A stretch of DNA of 64,000 nucleotides from Xylophilus ampelinus (GTDB lineage: Bacteria; Pseudomonadota; Gammaproteobacteria; Burkholderiales; Burkholderiaceae_C). Of this stretch, positions 45,083 to 54,597 are shown in pieces. The translations under genes were made by a program, and so were the position numbers. The stretch's first letter is position 1. Each line of letters opens with the position of its first letter. The DNA is taken from positions 1 to 64,000 of the forward strand of contig NZ_CABFMN010000076.1 in the NCBI RefSeq assembly GCF_901875635.1, given 5' to 3'. A model generated the notes under the pieces. The model had not been told where the DNA came from and did no database searches. It was given only the letters and a program-made list of their open reading frames with translations.

Positions 45083-46420
45083 ATGAAAGTCAGCATGCAA
45101 CGCATCTTTGCCGCGGCGGCAGTGGCAACCGCACTGGTCGCGCCCGCTCAAGCCCAGGACAAGGTGGAGATCACCCTGGCGCGGTTCTTCGGGTCCTGCG
45201 AGGCGGATTGGGGAAAGTCCACCGAGGTCAAGAAAGCGCGCGGCGAATGCGCCGTCATCACCACTCTGGTCAACCAGTTCAACGCGACCAACAAGGAAGG
45301 CATCACCGTCAAGACCCAGGTCAGCGAATGGGGACCGTACTACGACCAGCTGTCCGCCCGCATTGTGGCGCGCGACGTGCCGACGGTGGCGGTTATGCAC
45401 CGTACCTCGCTGCGCGACTTCGCCTCGCGCAAGCTGTTGGAGCCGCTGGACCAGGATTTCAAGGCGGCCGGCATCGACGTCGCTGACTTCACCGCGCATG
45501 CGCGCGGCGGCTCCTACGTTGACGGCAAGGTCTACGGCCTGCCCTTCGACACCTTCGCCTGGCTCTGGCACGTCAACACTAACCGGCTGAAGGCGGCTGG
45601 GCTGGCCAAGCCTGACGGAAGTCCGGTGGTGCCTGGCAGCGCCGCAGAGCTGTTGGACCAAGCGCGCAAGTACAAGCAAGCCACGGGCAAGCCGTACATC
45701 GGCTGGGCTACTTCGGGCACGGTTCCGATCACGACCTGGACCTTCCTGTCGCTGGGCCTGCAGCAGGAGACCAGCCTGTTCACCGATGCTGCCAAGCCGC
45801 GCCTGAACCTGGCCACGCCTCAGACGACAGCTGTGATGGAACTGATCAACACCTTGTACAGCGAAGGATTGGCCGTGCAGGGGGCGGACAGTGCTGGCAT
45901 CAATCAGTTGTTCTTCAAGGGCGAGGTGCCCATCGTGTTCAACGGCACCTGGCGCATCGACGACTTCCTCGCGCAGTCTGAGAAGTCGGACTCGCCGCTG
46001 TACAAGGGCTACACCGTGATGCCGGTGCCCAAGATCTTCGCGCGGCCGGGCACCTACGCTGATGGCCACAGTTGGGTCATGGTGCGCGGCGGAGCCAAGA
46101 ACGAGCGCGAGCGCAAGGCCGCTCTGAGCTTTTTGAAGTTCCTGTGGGACAACGACATCGAATGGGCCCGTACTGGCCATCTGCCGTCTCGCCGCAGCGT
46201 GATCGACAGCGCGGAGTTCAAGGCCATGCCTTACCGGAGCAACATCGCTGCGATCTCGGCAACAGGCCGCAACTTGCCGCAGGAGGTGCCGCGACAGCAG
46301 GCGGTGCAAGTGGCGCTGAACGAAGAGCTGGTGACCATGCTGCAGACCAAGAAGCCGGTGGCCCAGGCCCAGGCCAGTGCGCAGACGCGCGTCAACAAGA
46401 TCTTGGACAGCGTGCGCTGA
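45083..46420 (+). CDS. ABC sugar-binding protein (CUT1)
   Basis: A 445-aa periplasmic solute-binding protein. Signal peptide to LVAPAQAQ; type-1 SBP body with VYGLPFDTFAWLWHVNTN and NGTWRIDDFL. Four-gene importer order is ATPase, permease, permease, SBP. Position next to GH51 suggests arabinose or short arabino-oligosaccharides as the ligand. ACAGGAG precedes the ATG. Confidence 0.93.
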   Translation: MKVSMQRIFAAAAVATALVAPAQAQDKVEITLARFFGSCEADWGKSTEVKKARGECAVITTLVNQFNATNKEGITVKTQVSEWGPYYDQLSARIVARDVPTVAVMHRTSLRDFASRKLLEPLDQDFKAAGIDVADFTAHARGGSYVDGKVYGLPFDTFAWLWHVNTNRLKAAGLAKPDGSPVVPGSAAELLDQARKYKQATGKPYIGWATSGTVPITTWTFLSLGLQQETSLFTDAAKPRLNLATPQTTAVMELINTLYSEGLAVQGADSAGINQLFFKGEVPIVFNGTWRIDDFLAQSEKSDSPLYKGYTVMPVPKIFARPGTYADGHSWVMVRGGAKNERERKAALSFLKFLWDNDIEWARTGHLPSRRSVIDSAEFKAMPYRSNIAAISATGRNLPQEVPRQQAVQVALNEELVTMLQTKKPVAQAQASAQTRVNKILDSVR

Positions 46421-46448
46421 CCCCCATCACCCTACCTAAGAGCACAGC

Positions 46449-47969
46449 ATGTTTTCTACCCGACTAGTCGTCGACAAAGACTTCGTCATCTCCGAGTTGG
46501 ACCGCCGCGTGTTCGGTATCTTCGTCGAGCACATGGGCCGCTGCGTCTATACCGGCATCTACGAACCCGGCCACCCGAGCGCCGACGAGCGCGGCTTTCG
46601 CGGCGACGTGTTGAAGTTGACGCGCGAGCTTGGTCCGACCATCGTGCGCTACCCCGGCGGAAACTTCCTGTCGGGCTACAACTGGGAAGACGGTGTCGGC
46701 CCTAAGGAAGACAGGCCGAAGCGGTTGGACCTGGCCTGGCTATCGACCGAGACCAACCAGTTCGGCACCAACGAGTTCATGGACTGGTGCCATGAGCTGG
46801 ACGTCGAGCCCATGTTCGCCGTGAACTTGGGCACGCGCGGGCCGGATGAAGCGCGCCACTTCCTCGAATACTGCAACCATCCCGGCGGAACGGCGCTGTC
46901 CGACTTGCGCAAGGCGCATGGCTACGAAAAGCCGCACGACATCAAGTTCTGGTGCCTGGGCAACGAGATGGACGGCCCCTGGCAGATCTGCGCCAAGACT
47001 GCCGACGAGTACGGTCGCGTCGCTCAGGAGACGGCCAAGCTCATGCGCCTGGTGGACCCCACGGTCGTGCTGGCTGCATGTGGCTCGTCCAAGCAGACGC
47101 TGCCGACCTTCGGCCAGTGGGAGGACACGGTGCTGGAGCATTGCTTCGACAACGTCGACTTCATCTCGTTGCACGACTACTTCGAGAACCCGCACGGCTC
47201 CACCGCCGAGTTCCTCGGCAACATCGACAAGCTGGACAGCTTTATCAAGGAGATCGTCGCCGTGGCAGACAGCGTGGCCGCGCGCAAGCGTTCGTCCAAA
47301 CGCATTATGCTGTCGTTCGACGAGTGGAACGTCTGGTACAAGGCCCGCACCATCGACGACAAGCGCAAGCCCGGCTGGCCCGAGGCGCCGCGCTTGATCG
47401 AGGAGGTGTATAACCACGAAGACGCGCTGGCCGTCGGTGGCGCTCTGATCGTGCTGATGAACAACGCCGACCGCGTGAAGACCGCCTGCATGGCCCAACT
47501 GGTCAATGTGATCGGCCCCATCATGACCGAGCCGGGTGGCCCGGCTTGGCGCCAGACCATCTTCCATCCGTTCGCACAGGCCTCCAGGTATGCGCACGGC
47601 CGGGTTCTGCGCACGGTCATCGACTCGCCGGGCTACGCCGCCAAGACGGTCCCGCAGGTTCCTTATCTGTGCGCAAGTGTGTTGCACGACGAGGCGACCG
47701 GCCAGACAGCCATCTTCGCGTTGAATCGTCACTTGAGCGAAGAGCAGGAGATCGGCATCGAGCTGCGTGGCTTGGGCGACGTACAGCACCTGGTCGAGGC
47801 TTCGGAACTGGTACATGCAGACATGCAGGCCACCAACACACGAGACAACCCGGACAACGTGTCGCCGGTCCGCAATGCCAACGTGCAGATCGACGGCCAT
47901 CGGCTAACGGCACGCCTGAAGCCCGGCTCCTGGAACGTCATCGTCACGCGCTCCGGCCCCAAGGGCTGA
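46449..47969 (+). CDS. abfA: GH51 alpha-L-arabinofuranosidase
   Basis: A 506-aa glycoside hydrolase. Acid/base Glu173 in WCLGNEMDGPW and nucleophile Glu292 in SFDEWNVWYK are the GH51 signatures; VRYPGGNFLSGYNWEDGVGP is the family N-terminal block. No signal peptide, so it acts in the cytosol on imported arabinosides and releases L-arabinose. It follows the importer with a 28-bp gap, so it is likely cotranscribed. Confidence 0.95.
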   Translation: MFSTRLVVDKDFVISELDRRVFGIFVEHMGRCVYTGIYEPGHPSADERGFRGDVLKLTRELGPTIVRYPGGNFLSGYNWEDGVGPKEDRPKRLDLAWLSTETNQFGTNEFMDWCHELDVEPMFAVNLGTRGPDEARHFLEYCNHPGGTALSDLRKAHGYEKPHDIKFWCLGNEMDGPWQICAKTADEYGRVAQETAKLMRLVDPTVVLAACGSSKQTLPTFGQWEDTVLEHCFDNVDFISLHDYFENPHGSTAEFLGNIDKLDSFIKEIVAVADSVAARKRSSKRIMLSFDEWNVWYKARTIDDKRKPGWPEAPRLIEEVYNHEDALAVGGALIVLMNNADRVKTACMAQLVNVIGPIMTEPGGPAWRQTIFHPFAQASRYAHGRVLRTVIDSPGYAAKTVPQVPYLCASVLHDEATGQTAIFALNRHLSEEQEIGIELRGLGDVQHLVEASELVHADMQATNTRDNPDNVSPVRNANVQIDGHRLTARLKPGSWNVIVTRSGPKG

Positions 47970-48051
47970 CCGCGTAATGGGGCCACAGCCACGGACGACA
48001 ATCCCGCGGCTGTACTCACCACCAGATCACCCGGATTACCGATTCTTTGAG

Positions 48052-48798
48052 ATGAAATCCTCGCACCAAGATTTCGGCTACCGTCGACCACCTGCCGGCA
48101 ATAGCATGCATCCGCAGATCGTCCGCGATATTGGTTCGCGGATCGTTTCGGGCGAGTACAAGCCCGGAGAGAAGCTTCCGCGCGAGTCGTCTCTTTGTGA
48201 AGCCTACGACGTTAGCAGGTCCGTGCTACGCGAGTCCACTCGGGTGCTCGCGGCCAAGGGACTGGTGCTGTCCAGGCAGCGAGCTGGTGTGATCGTGCGT
48301 CCGCGCAGCGATTGGCATTTGCTCGACCCGGATGTGCTGTATTGGCTGGTCCAGTCCAAGCCGCAGAAGGAGTTCGTTGAGACGCTGCTCACGGTGCGTC
48401 GCATCTTCGAACCGGCGGCCGCTGCATTGGCGGCCAAGGTGGCCAGCCCCACGCACCTTCAGGCCATCGCCGATGCCTACGCCGGCATGGAGGCCGCCAC
48501 CACGCCCGAGGAACTGCTGGAGCCGGATCTCGCCTTCCACCGCAGGATCGCCGAGGCCACCGGCAACGACCTGCTGGCCTACATCGGCAACATGCTGTCG
48601 CTGGCGCTGCGCGAGTCGATCAACCTCAGCAGCCAGCACCCCAACACGCACCAGCTGTCGCTGCCGCGGCACAAGGCCATCCTGACGGCGTTACAAAGCC
48701 GCGACCCGTTGGCCGCGCGCCAGGCTACCCTGGTGCAACTCGACGAGACGCGCGACGACATTTCGCACATTCTTCATTCGGAAATCTCGATACCGTGA
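48052..48798 (+). CDS. GntR/FadR-family regulator of the arabinose island
   Basis: A 248-aa repressor-type protein. The N-terminal winged helix is seen in IVRDIGSRIVSGEYKPGEKLP then SRSVLRESTRVLAAKGLV. A C-terminal FCD domain follows with LTVRRIFEPAAAALAA, DLAFHRRIAEATGND and LPRHKAILTAL, whose Asp and His residues bind metal near the ligand pocket. Last gene of the plus-strand operon, so expression may be self-limiting. The palindrome at 40281 is its likely operator. Start at 48052 fits; an upstream GTG is unlikely. Confidence 0.9.
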   Translation: MKSSHQDFGYRRPPAGNSMHPQIVRDIGSRIVSGEYKPGEKLPRESSLCEAYDVSRSVLRESTRVLAAKGLVLSRQRAGVIVRPRSDWHLLDPDVLYWLVQSKPQKEFVETLLTVRRIFEPAAAALAAKVASPTHLQAIADAYAGMEAATTPEELLEPDLAFHRRIAEATGNDLLAYIGNMLSLALRESINLSSQHPNTHQLSLPRHKAILTALQSRDPLAARQATLVQLDETRDDISHILHSEISIP

Positions 48799-49072
48799 CG
48801 TCGCCGAGACGGCATCGCCCCTGACCGGGCTCTTGGCGGGGCCAAAGGCGCTGTTCAAACCATTGGCGAGAAGAAGATTGACCACTGGAGCCCGCAACCC
48901 ACGGCACCAACGCGTAACCGTGCAGCAACCTGGTGGGGGATCATCACCTTCATGGTCCGCGGCGACGTCGGTGCCTTGAAGGCTACGGTCGGCGCAGTGC
49001 GAAGCGCGAAGCGCGCACGTGATCCGATGCCCTCATGAAGATCTCGAGGAAATTCCAGAATGCCGGCCTGTG

Positions 49073-49204
49073 CGCACCTGGATACTCAAGGGAGCGTTCA
49101 ACTTCCGCGACCTCGTCGGGCGAGGTACGCGAGACTGGCGCAGAGTTCGACACCAACTGCTGTTCCACAGCGGCATCCTTCATCCGCTCATGAACGAGCC
49201 CCGT
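49073..49204 (+). pseudogene. Fragment of a Y_phosphatase3-type tyrosine phosphatase
   Basis: Plus-strand translation RTWILKGAFNFRDLVGRG then WRRVRHQLLFHSGILH matches the opening of tyrosine phosphatases (GAxNFRDLGG, RVRxGxLFRS). The catalytic HCxxGKDR region is absent; the downstream bases belong to the histidine kinase on the other strand. This is a truncated remnant at the right edge of the arabinose island. The rest of 48799-49072 shows no gene. Confidence 0.5.
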
Positions 49205-49232
49205 CCTGGCAAAAAGCGAGTTCTGGTTCTCT

Positions 49233-50588
49233 TCATTCCGTGCTGTCGGGGCATTGTTCCAGGACAAGGAGCATGCTGGCGCCGCCGCGTGGAGACTCCC
49301 CTACAACCAGGCGCCCTCTGTGCATCCGTGCGACTTCGGACACAAGATGCAGGCCCAGGCCGGCACCTCTGCCGCGCGGATGAACGCGGTGAAATGGGTC
49401 TAGCACGCGCGCGCGCTCAACAATCGGAATGCCTGGTCCCGAATCATTCACGACGATGGTGCCGGGCGGTTGCACGAGCACCTGTATCTCGGCGCGCCGG
49501 CCCCCGTGCTCGATCGCGTTTTGCACCAGGTTGCCCACCGCGCGCTCGATGGCGAACGCGTCCGCATGCAGGAATACCGGTTGTGGTGCCTCAACGGCTA
49601 TCGAGCAACCACTCATGACCGCAAGGGGCGCCAGGTCTGCAGCCACGCGCTCGCAGATCTCCCGCAGGTCCACCTGTTGGCTCGGCACGGTCGAGTGCTG
49701 CAGTCGCTGTAGGTCGAGCAACTGCTCCGCCAGGGTCATTAGTCGTGTGGTGGCACGCACGAGCGGCGCCTTGTGCGCCGTGTCTGGCAGGGAGTCCGCC
49801 TGAATCCTTAGCGTGGTGATCGGGGTCCGAAGCTCGTGCGCCGCATCCGCGAGGAAGCGGGCCTGCCGGCGATAGCCGTCGTCCAGGCGATCAAAGGCGC
49901 GGTTCACGGCTTCGACCAACGACAAGATCTCCAAGGGAACGCCATGTACCGGGAGCCGAGTTGCCAGCGTGTCGATGTTGACATTCTCGGCCTGCGCTGC
50001 CGTGGCCACCACGCCTCTTAGACCTCGTCGGATCACGAAGGGCGTGGCGATCACGACCACCAGGCAGGTCACCAGCATCGTGGGCGCGACCAACACCAAG
50101 AAGGCCAACGTCCACCACTTGAGCTTGTTCGTCATGGAGAACGGCGATCCGGTCTTCACCACCAGGTTGATCGGTCCCTTGGCCGTCTCGATCTTCTCGA
50201 AACGCGCCGCAGGCCGCGCGCTCGCATCGGCTAAGTCCAGCGACGCGCGGGCGACCCCGTCGAGTGCGTGTATGACTTCGGCGTAGCGTTCCGGGACGTC
50301 GCCGTACCGCAGCTCGTGGCCATGCGCGTCTCGGGCGATGAACCACAGCTGGGGGGAAGCCTTCAGAAGCCAGCGGATCTCTTCTCCATCCCTCATCACC
50401 AACTGGCCTCGGGGCGAGTGTCCAAGCGCCGCGCCCACCGTTTCGGCCGTTCGTTCGCCGCCCTCGTCGACGAATCGACCGACGGACCAATACAGCGCGA
50501 TCACGCCGACCAAGACCAACACGCTGGCGGCAACCTGCAACATGACCAGATTGCGCACGAGGCGCCATCTGAGAGAGCCGGCTTTCAT
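49233..50588 (-). CDS. Sensor histidine kinase (QseC/PmrB-like)
   Basis: A 451-aa membrane kinase with two spans (about 14-34 and 160-182) flanking a ~125-residue periplasmic domain. HAMP region follows; His251 lies in LADAAHELRTPIT. N box LVQNAIEHGG, G1 NDSGPGIP, G2 GAGLGLHLV. Start overlaps the response-regulator stop (ATGA). Its operon partner upstream is a PAP2 phosphatase, so it may sense envelope changes. The ligand is not inferable. Confidence 0.92.
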   Translation of the reverse strand: MKAGSLRWRLVRNLVMLQVAASVLVLVGVIALYWSVGRFVDEGGERTAETVGAALGHSPRGQLVMRDGEEIRWLLKASPQLWFIARDAHGHELRYGDVPERYAEVIHALDGVARASLDLADASARPAARFEKIETAKGPINLVVKTGSPFSMTNKLKWWTLAFLVLVAPTMLVTCLVVVIATPFVIRRGLRGVVATAAQAENVNIDTLATRLPVHGVPLEILSLVEAVNRAFDRLDDGYRRQARFLADAAHELRTPITTLRIQADSLPDTAHKAPLVRATTRLMTLAEQLLDLQRLQHSTVPSQQVDLREICERVAADLAPLAVMSGCSIAVEAPQPVFLHADAFAIERAVGNLVQNAIEHGGRRAEIQVLVQPPGTIVVNDSGPGIPIVERARVLDPFHRVHPRGRGAGLGLHLVSEVARMHRGRLVVGESPRGGASMLLVLEQCPDSTE

Positions 50589-51274
50589 TCTTGGTCGAGA
50601 CCGGGCGTCACGCGCAGTAAGTAGCCCACGCCGCGCACGGCATGGATCTCCACGCCTGCCCGCGCGTGTTCTAGCTTCGCACGCAGGCGCGAGACATGGG
50701 AGTCCAGCGAGTTCGAATGGATGTCCTCGCCCTCGCCGTACACGCGCTCGAGCAGTCGCTGGCGATGTACCGTGCGTCCTTTGGACAGTAGAAGCGCCTC
50801 CAGCACCAGGAGCTCGCGCCGCGGCAGGATCAGCTGTTCGTCGCGCACAGACACCTGTCGCACTTCGTGGTCGAGAGACAAGTCTCCTGCGGAGCTGAAC
50901 TGCTGCGCGCGCACTGCGGGCCGGCGTGCCAGCGCCCGGAGGCGGGCCATCAGCTCGTCACGGGAAAATGGCTTGGCGAGGTAGTCGTCGGCGCCGTAGT
51001 CAAGGCTGCGCACGCGCTCGACCACATCGCTCATCGCGGTCAGGACGAGTGCCGGCGTGTGGTCGTGCACGTGGCGAAGTTGCTCGATCAGCGACAGCCC
51101 GTCGCCGTCGGGCAGGCCTCGGTCGACCACGAGGATATCGTAGGTGCCGGCAAAGGCCAGTTCCGAGGCCTCGCGCAGCGAAGAAGCGACATCCACCACC
51201 ATGAATTGATCGCGCAGCGCGGAGCTCAACGCCTGTGCCAGATCGGCGTCGTCTTCGACGACGAGAATCTTCAC
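50585..51274 (-). CDS. OmpR-family response regulator (PmrA/QseB-like)
   Basis: A 229-aa regulator. Receiver with DD at 8-9, Asp51 in ILVVDRGLPDGDG and Lys in YLAKPF; C-terminal winged helix with DSHVSRLRAKLE and VRGVGYLL. I chose the GTG at 51274 (VKILVVEDD), with AAGGACGG upstream; an in-frame ATG at 51382 would overlap the PAP2 gene. Controls unknown; pairs with the kinase at 49233. Confidence 0.93.
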   Translation of the reverse strand: MKILVVEDDADLAQALSSALRDQFMVVDVASSLREASELAFAGTYDILVVDRGLPDGDGLSLIEQLRHVHDHTPALVLTAMSDVVERVRSLDYGADDYLAKPFSRDELMARLRALARRPAVRAQQFSSAGDLSLDHEVRQVSVRDEQLILPRRELLVLEALLLSKGRTVHRQRLLERVYGEGEDIHSNSLDSHVSRLRAKLEHARAGVEIHAVRGVGYLLRVTPGLDQE

Positions 51275-51314
51275 CGACGACCGTCCTTGCGAACGGCACT
51301 GGGCTGGAGGTTTT

Positions 51315-52133
51315 TCATGGCTTTCCGAAGCCAGGCTTCGCTGGTGGTGGGTCGATTGTCTGCGCACGGGCAAATCGGGCAAGGGCTAGGGCGTCGCTCG
51401 GACTGCGGATGCGCTGGCGCCCTCGCAATGCAAGCCAGCGACCGATGCGGATCAGTCTCAATGCCAGGCACGTGGTCAGCACGCCTCCGAGCACGTCCAG
51501 TGCGACATGTTGATGCGTGGCCAGCGTCGAGTAGACGATGGCCACACACCAGATCCAGTTGAGCAGCCAGGCCCAGCGCGGTGCACGAAGGCTATTGAGT
51601 TGGCTCGCGATGACGACAGCCGTGTAGGAGGCGAACGCCACATGCAACGACGGCAATGCATTTCCGCCCGCGTCGGCCGACTTCAGGAACTGCAGCATGG
51701 GATACACCGACCAGTCAGCCTCGAGCGGCGGCGTTGCCGTTGGGAAGACTCCATAGGTCGCGAATGCCAAGACAACGATGATCCCTGCACCGGCCACGTA
51801 CGTCCGCAAGGCGCCCAGATTGGCGGAGAAGGCCGGTGCCAGGGAGACATATAGCCACAGGGATCCGTAGGGAAGAACGGCCCATTGGTGTGGGGTGATC
51901 CACCTGTCAAGCGCCATCGTCGGCACTGCGACGGCGCGCGGCGCCGTGACTTCCATGATCCAGAAGTACAGGACGAAGAAGCCGCTGATGGCGACGGTCG
52001 TCCCGACCATCTTGAGAAGCCACAGATGCCGCACACGGCGCCAGAGCAACAGCCGCCAGGTTTGCGATCCGGGCGTGCTGACGCCGGGCAAGTGGTAGAT
52101 GCTAGCGGCGCGGGCAGTCTCTTGGCTTTCCAT
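51315..52133 (-). CDS. PAP2_3-type membrane phosphatase/transferase
   Basis: A 272-aa protein with six spans. Catalytic motifs: GNALPSLHVAFA (PSxH) and LATHQHVALDVLGG (H-x3-D), the form found in the Aur1/Ipt1 branch of PAP2 proteins. Its stop is 41 bp ahead of the response regulator, giving a PAP2-RR-HK operon. Substrates could be undecaprenyl-PP, lipid A phosphates or phospholipids. MESQETARAA at 52133 is the preferred start. Confidence 0.85.
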   Translation of the reverse strand: MESQETARAASIYHLPGVSTPGSQTWRLLLWRRVRHLWLLKMVGTTVAISGFFVLYFWIMEVTAPRAVAVPTMALDRWITPHQWAVLPYGSLWLYVSLAPAFSANLGALRTYVAGAGIIVVLAFATYGVFPTATPPLEADWSVYPMLQFLKSADAGGNALPSLHVAFASYTAVVIASQLNSLRAPRWAWLLNWIWCVAIVYSTLATHQHVALDVLGGVLTTCLALRLIRIGRWLALRGRQRIRSPSDALALARFARAQTIDPPPAKPGFGKP

Positions 52134-53110
52134 TCCGCGCAGCTTAGGAACGTAGATTGCGTGAACATTGCGATGGGGCGACATTCAGAGGCACGCGATG
52201 TCTTGGTAGAGGCGCGCGCAAGGCCTGCTTTCCTGAAGACGCGCTGTTTGCCCTCAGAGCGGGAACTTGATAGAAGCGGGGCGGGCTCGTGAGAGCGTCG
52301 GCGAGAGTAGAGCATTGAGCTTGTCCCGCGTCGATTTCGCTGCCCCCTCCACGGCCAACCCTTGGGTCGCAGGAGGGCGATCTCGACTACTTTCGTGCTG
52401 GCTATCTGACTCAAACCTCGCGTTGACGCGGGGGCCACGGCTTGCGGCGCGCTGATCGATCAAGGAACGTCGAACCGGCAAGGACGGTCGGAACCTCGCT
52501 TCAGAAGAGATGGCGCAGCTTTAAGTGCGACGACGATCCCATCCTTGCAATCACTTTGTCGCGACGAACTCGCATAGCGACGCGTTCCAGTCCAACATCA
52601 CTTGCGAACACTACGAACACCAGAAGACTTCTTTAGACCTCGGCGTGTATATCAATCGGGAAGGCGGCCGATGTGGCGCGACGCCAGCCGCAGGCCAAGG
52701 AAGGCGCCCGGTGACAGCAGCACAACAGCCCGAAGGTCTACGTGGCCTAGGGCCATGCGCCCAAAGTATCGCGTGGTCGATACCTCAGGCGAAGCCAAGA
52801 CGGCCTAGACGAGAGTCCCGGCCACAGCCATGGGCAGGGACGGAGGCATTGACCATGCCCGTGGAGTCAATCATGCGCGCGCCGCGCAGGCACAACAATG
52901 AAACAGGCAAGCACTCCCGCCTGCGCCGGCCAGCGCAGCGATCCTGCCAACAGCCAGTCCAACTGAGGCGTTGCCCGCGAGAGACGCGCGGCGAGCTGTG
53001 AGGCGGCCTTGTGCGATTCAGCCCAGCCGCCGCAGGCAGTCAAGCAGGGGCACTGCCAAGTACGCCACGGACGCCCCGCGCAACCATGTTCCGTCTATGG
53101 CACTGCTTTG
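52134..53110. other. Long non-coding stretch with gene debris
   Basis: No intact gene. On the minus strand at about 52665-52812, RYFGRMALGHVDLRAVVLL then GLRLASRHIGRLP resembles the C-terminus of a TauE/SafE (TSUP) permease, but only ~50 codons remain. Other frames at 52870-53090 have short hydrophobic pieces (ASVAYLAVPLLDCLRRLG) that I cannot place. It looks like a zone of decayed inserts. Confidence 0.4.
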
Positions 53111-53716
53111 CTAGTAGAGGTTGTATAAGCCCACGATAATGCCTCGAGCTCGGGCGATGTCGAGCATTTCGACGATGCCAATGAAAAACAAGAACCAGAT
53201 CGAGTCGGCGACGTTGCGCATGAAGGCCGATACGTCGACTTCCCAAGTCTTGGGTGCGTGATGCAGCGACAGCCGAGGCCAGAACGTCGGCGTCTGTAGT
53301 TTGTACGCCTCGAAGTTCGCAAAATTTTGTGCCAAGAATCTCTCCTCGGAGGCCAGCACAGACGGGTAGTACAGGGCGAATAGCGCTGCGATCATCGCGC
53401 AAATGAGCAGAGACTCCGTAAGCGCCGCGATTCCCAGGAAGCCGATGAAATTGAAGAAGTACAGGGGATGGCGACAGATGGCGTAGGGGCCGTTCACCAC
53501 AAGTTCCTTGTTCTTGCGGCCCGAGATATACAGCGCGCACCACATGCGCCCCATGGCGGCACACGCCACGCAGAGCAAGCCGCTGAGCCGCAGAAGGTCG
53601 GACACCCAGGTGCCCGCCCAAGCGGGCCGCCCTGTCAGATAAATGGCGGCGATGGTCAGGAAGAAAATTCGCCACACCGCAATGCGGTGCCGGGCGAGCG
53701 TGTTGAGAAGTGGCAT
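53111..53716 (-). CDS. Isoprenylcysteine carboxyl methyltransferase-like membrane protein
   Basis: A 201-aa protein with five or so spans. GPYAICRHPLYFFNFIGF is the conserved SAM/membrane motif of the ICMT/PEMT (NnrU-like) superfamily, and EERFLAQNFANFEAYK the second. Bacterial members methylate unknown lipids or small molecules. Start MPLLNTLARH at 53716 is preferred; a longer frame to 53845 exists. A weak ATTACA-like box (ATGACC-ACGA-TGTAAT) lies at 53894-53909. Confidence 0.82.
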   Translation of the reverse strand: MPLLNTLARHRIAVWRIFFLTIAAIYLTGRPAWAGTWVSDLLRLSGLLCVACAAMGRMWCALYISGRKNKELVVNGPYAICRHPLYFFNFIGFLGIAALTESLLICAMIAALFALYYPSVLASEERFLAQNFANFEAYKLQTPTFWPRLSLHHAPKTWEVDVSAFMRNVADSIWFLFFIGIVEMLDIARARGIIVGLYNLY

Positions 53717-54597
53717 TGCGTTGAGCGGTGGTTTTAGGAGACGGCTTTTCGCAGGCGCGCCTATGAGAACTTGGCGCACCAAAGCGGCCTCGCGGCTAGT
53801 TGCCATCCCGTGCTTGCAAGTCTTCTCGCCCGATGTGACGGCCATGTTTCGTGACTGCGCGAATGTCGGTCAAAAGCGCGTCCAGTGCGCCGGATGACCA
53901 CGATGTAATCACGTGGCAATGTGGCCGTTATCTTGGGGGTGAGTGTTTCGTAATCTCCACGCAATGCTCTTGGCAGAATAGCCGCCTAAAGTCGACTCAT
54001 GCCTATCAACGATCAACGCTCGCAGGTCGGGTCGGCGCCGTGTGCCGGTGACCATTTTGTGGTTTGGCGAGTCGGCGAATGTGCGTGCTCGAACCACATA
54101 AATAACGCGCACGGCCGAGTGGTTCCCGCCCGAGGTCGTAGCAGTGCCCCACCGAAGTTACCTACCTCCCAAGGCATGCTTTGGCTGAGGGGTCGATTCC
54201 TCTCGAGGCGTGAACTGTGGGAACGCAAGATCAATGTGCCGCAGAAGGTTGCAATTCTGAAGCGCGCTGGCATCGTCATGCCGCCGCTGCCGAGTAGCAA
54301 AACCTTCCTGCTTGGCAACCAGAGGGTGGGTCTTTGTGTCGGGGACAGCGATAGCCTTTTTGACTACCGGACCGCAATGTTTGCGTGGCGTCAGGCGATC
54401 AATGGCCTATACCGTGCCTTTCGTGGAACCTCGGCATCCGCCACCAGGTATGGATCCGGCCTATCGATGTGGTAACACCCGAGGTACGACGCTTTCGGTC
54501 CTGGCGGCCTAGGGTCGCTTCGTCCTATGGTTGTGCAGTTTTCCTGTCGATGTAGTGTGGCGAAGGAGTCTCGGCATGCGCGAGCAACGAACCAACA
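53717..54597. other. Long stretch without supported gene
   Basis: A plus-strand frame at 53999-54475 (containing KINVPQKVAILKRAGIVMPP) is open for 158 codons, but I recognise no family and its codon pattern is not convincing. No RNA gene is seen. One weak operator-like site is at 53894-53909. Confidence 0.35.

Noticed and set aside
53894..53909. ATGACC-ACGA-TGTAAT upstream of the ICMT-like gene as a ninth regulon box
   Set aside because: Three mismatches in the left arm and a larger offset from the start. Too weak to count with the others.
53999..54475. 158-codon plus-strand frame as a gene
   Set aside because: No ribosome site, no recognisable motif and unconvincing codon pattern. Kept only as an unassigned stretch.
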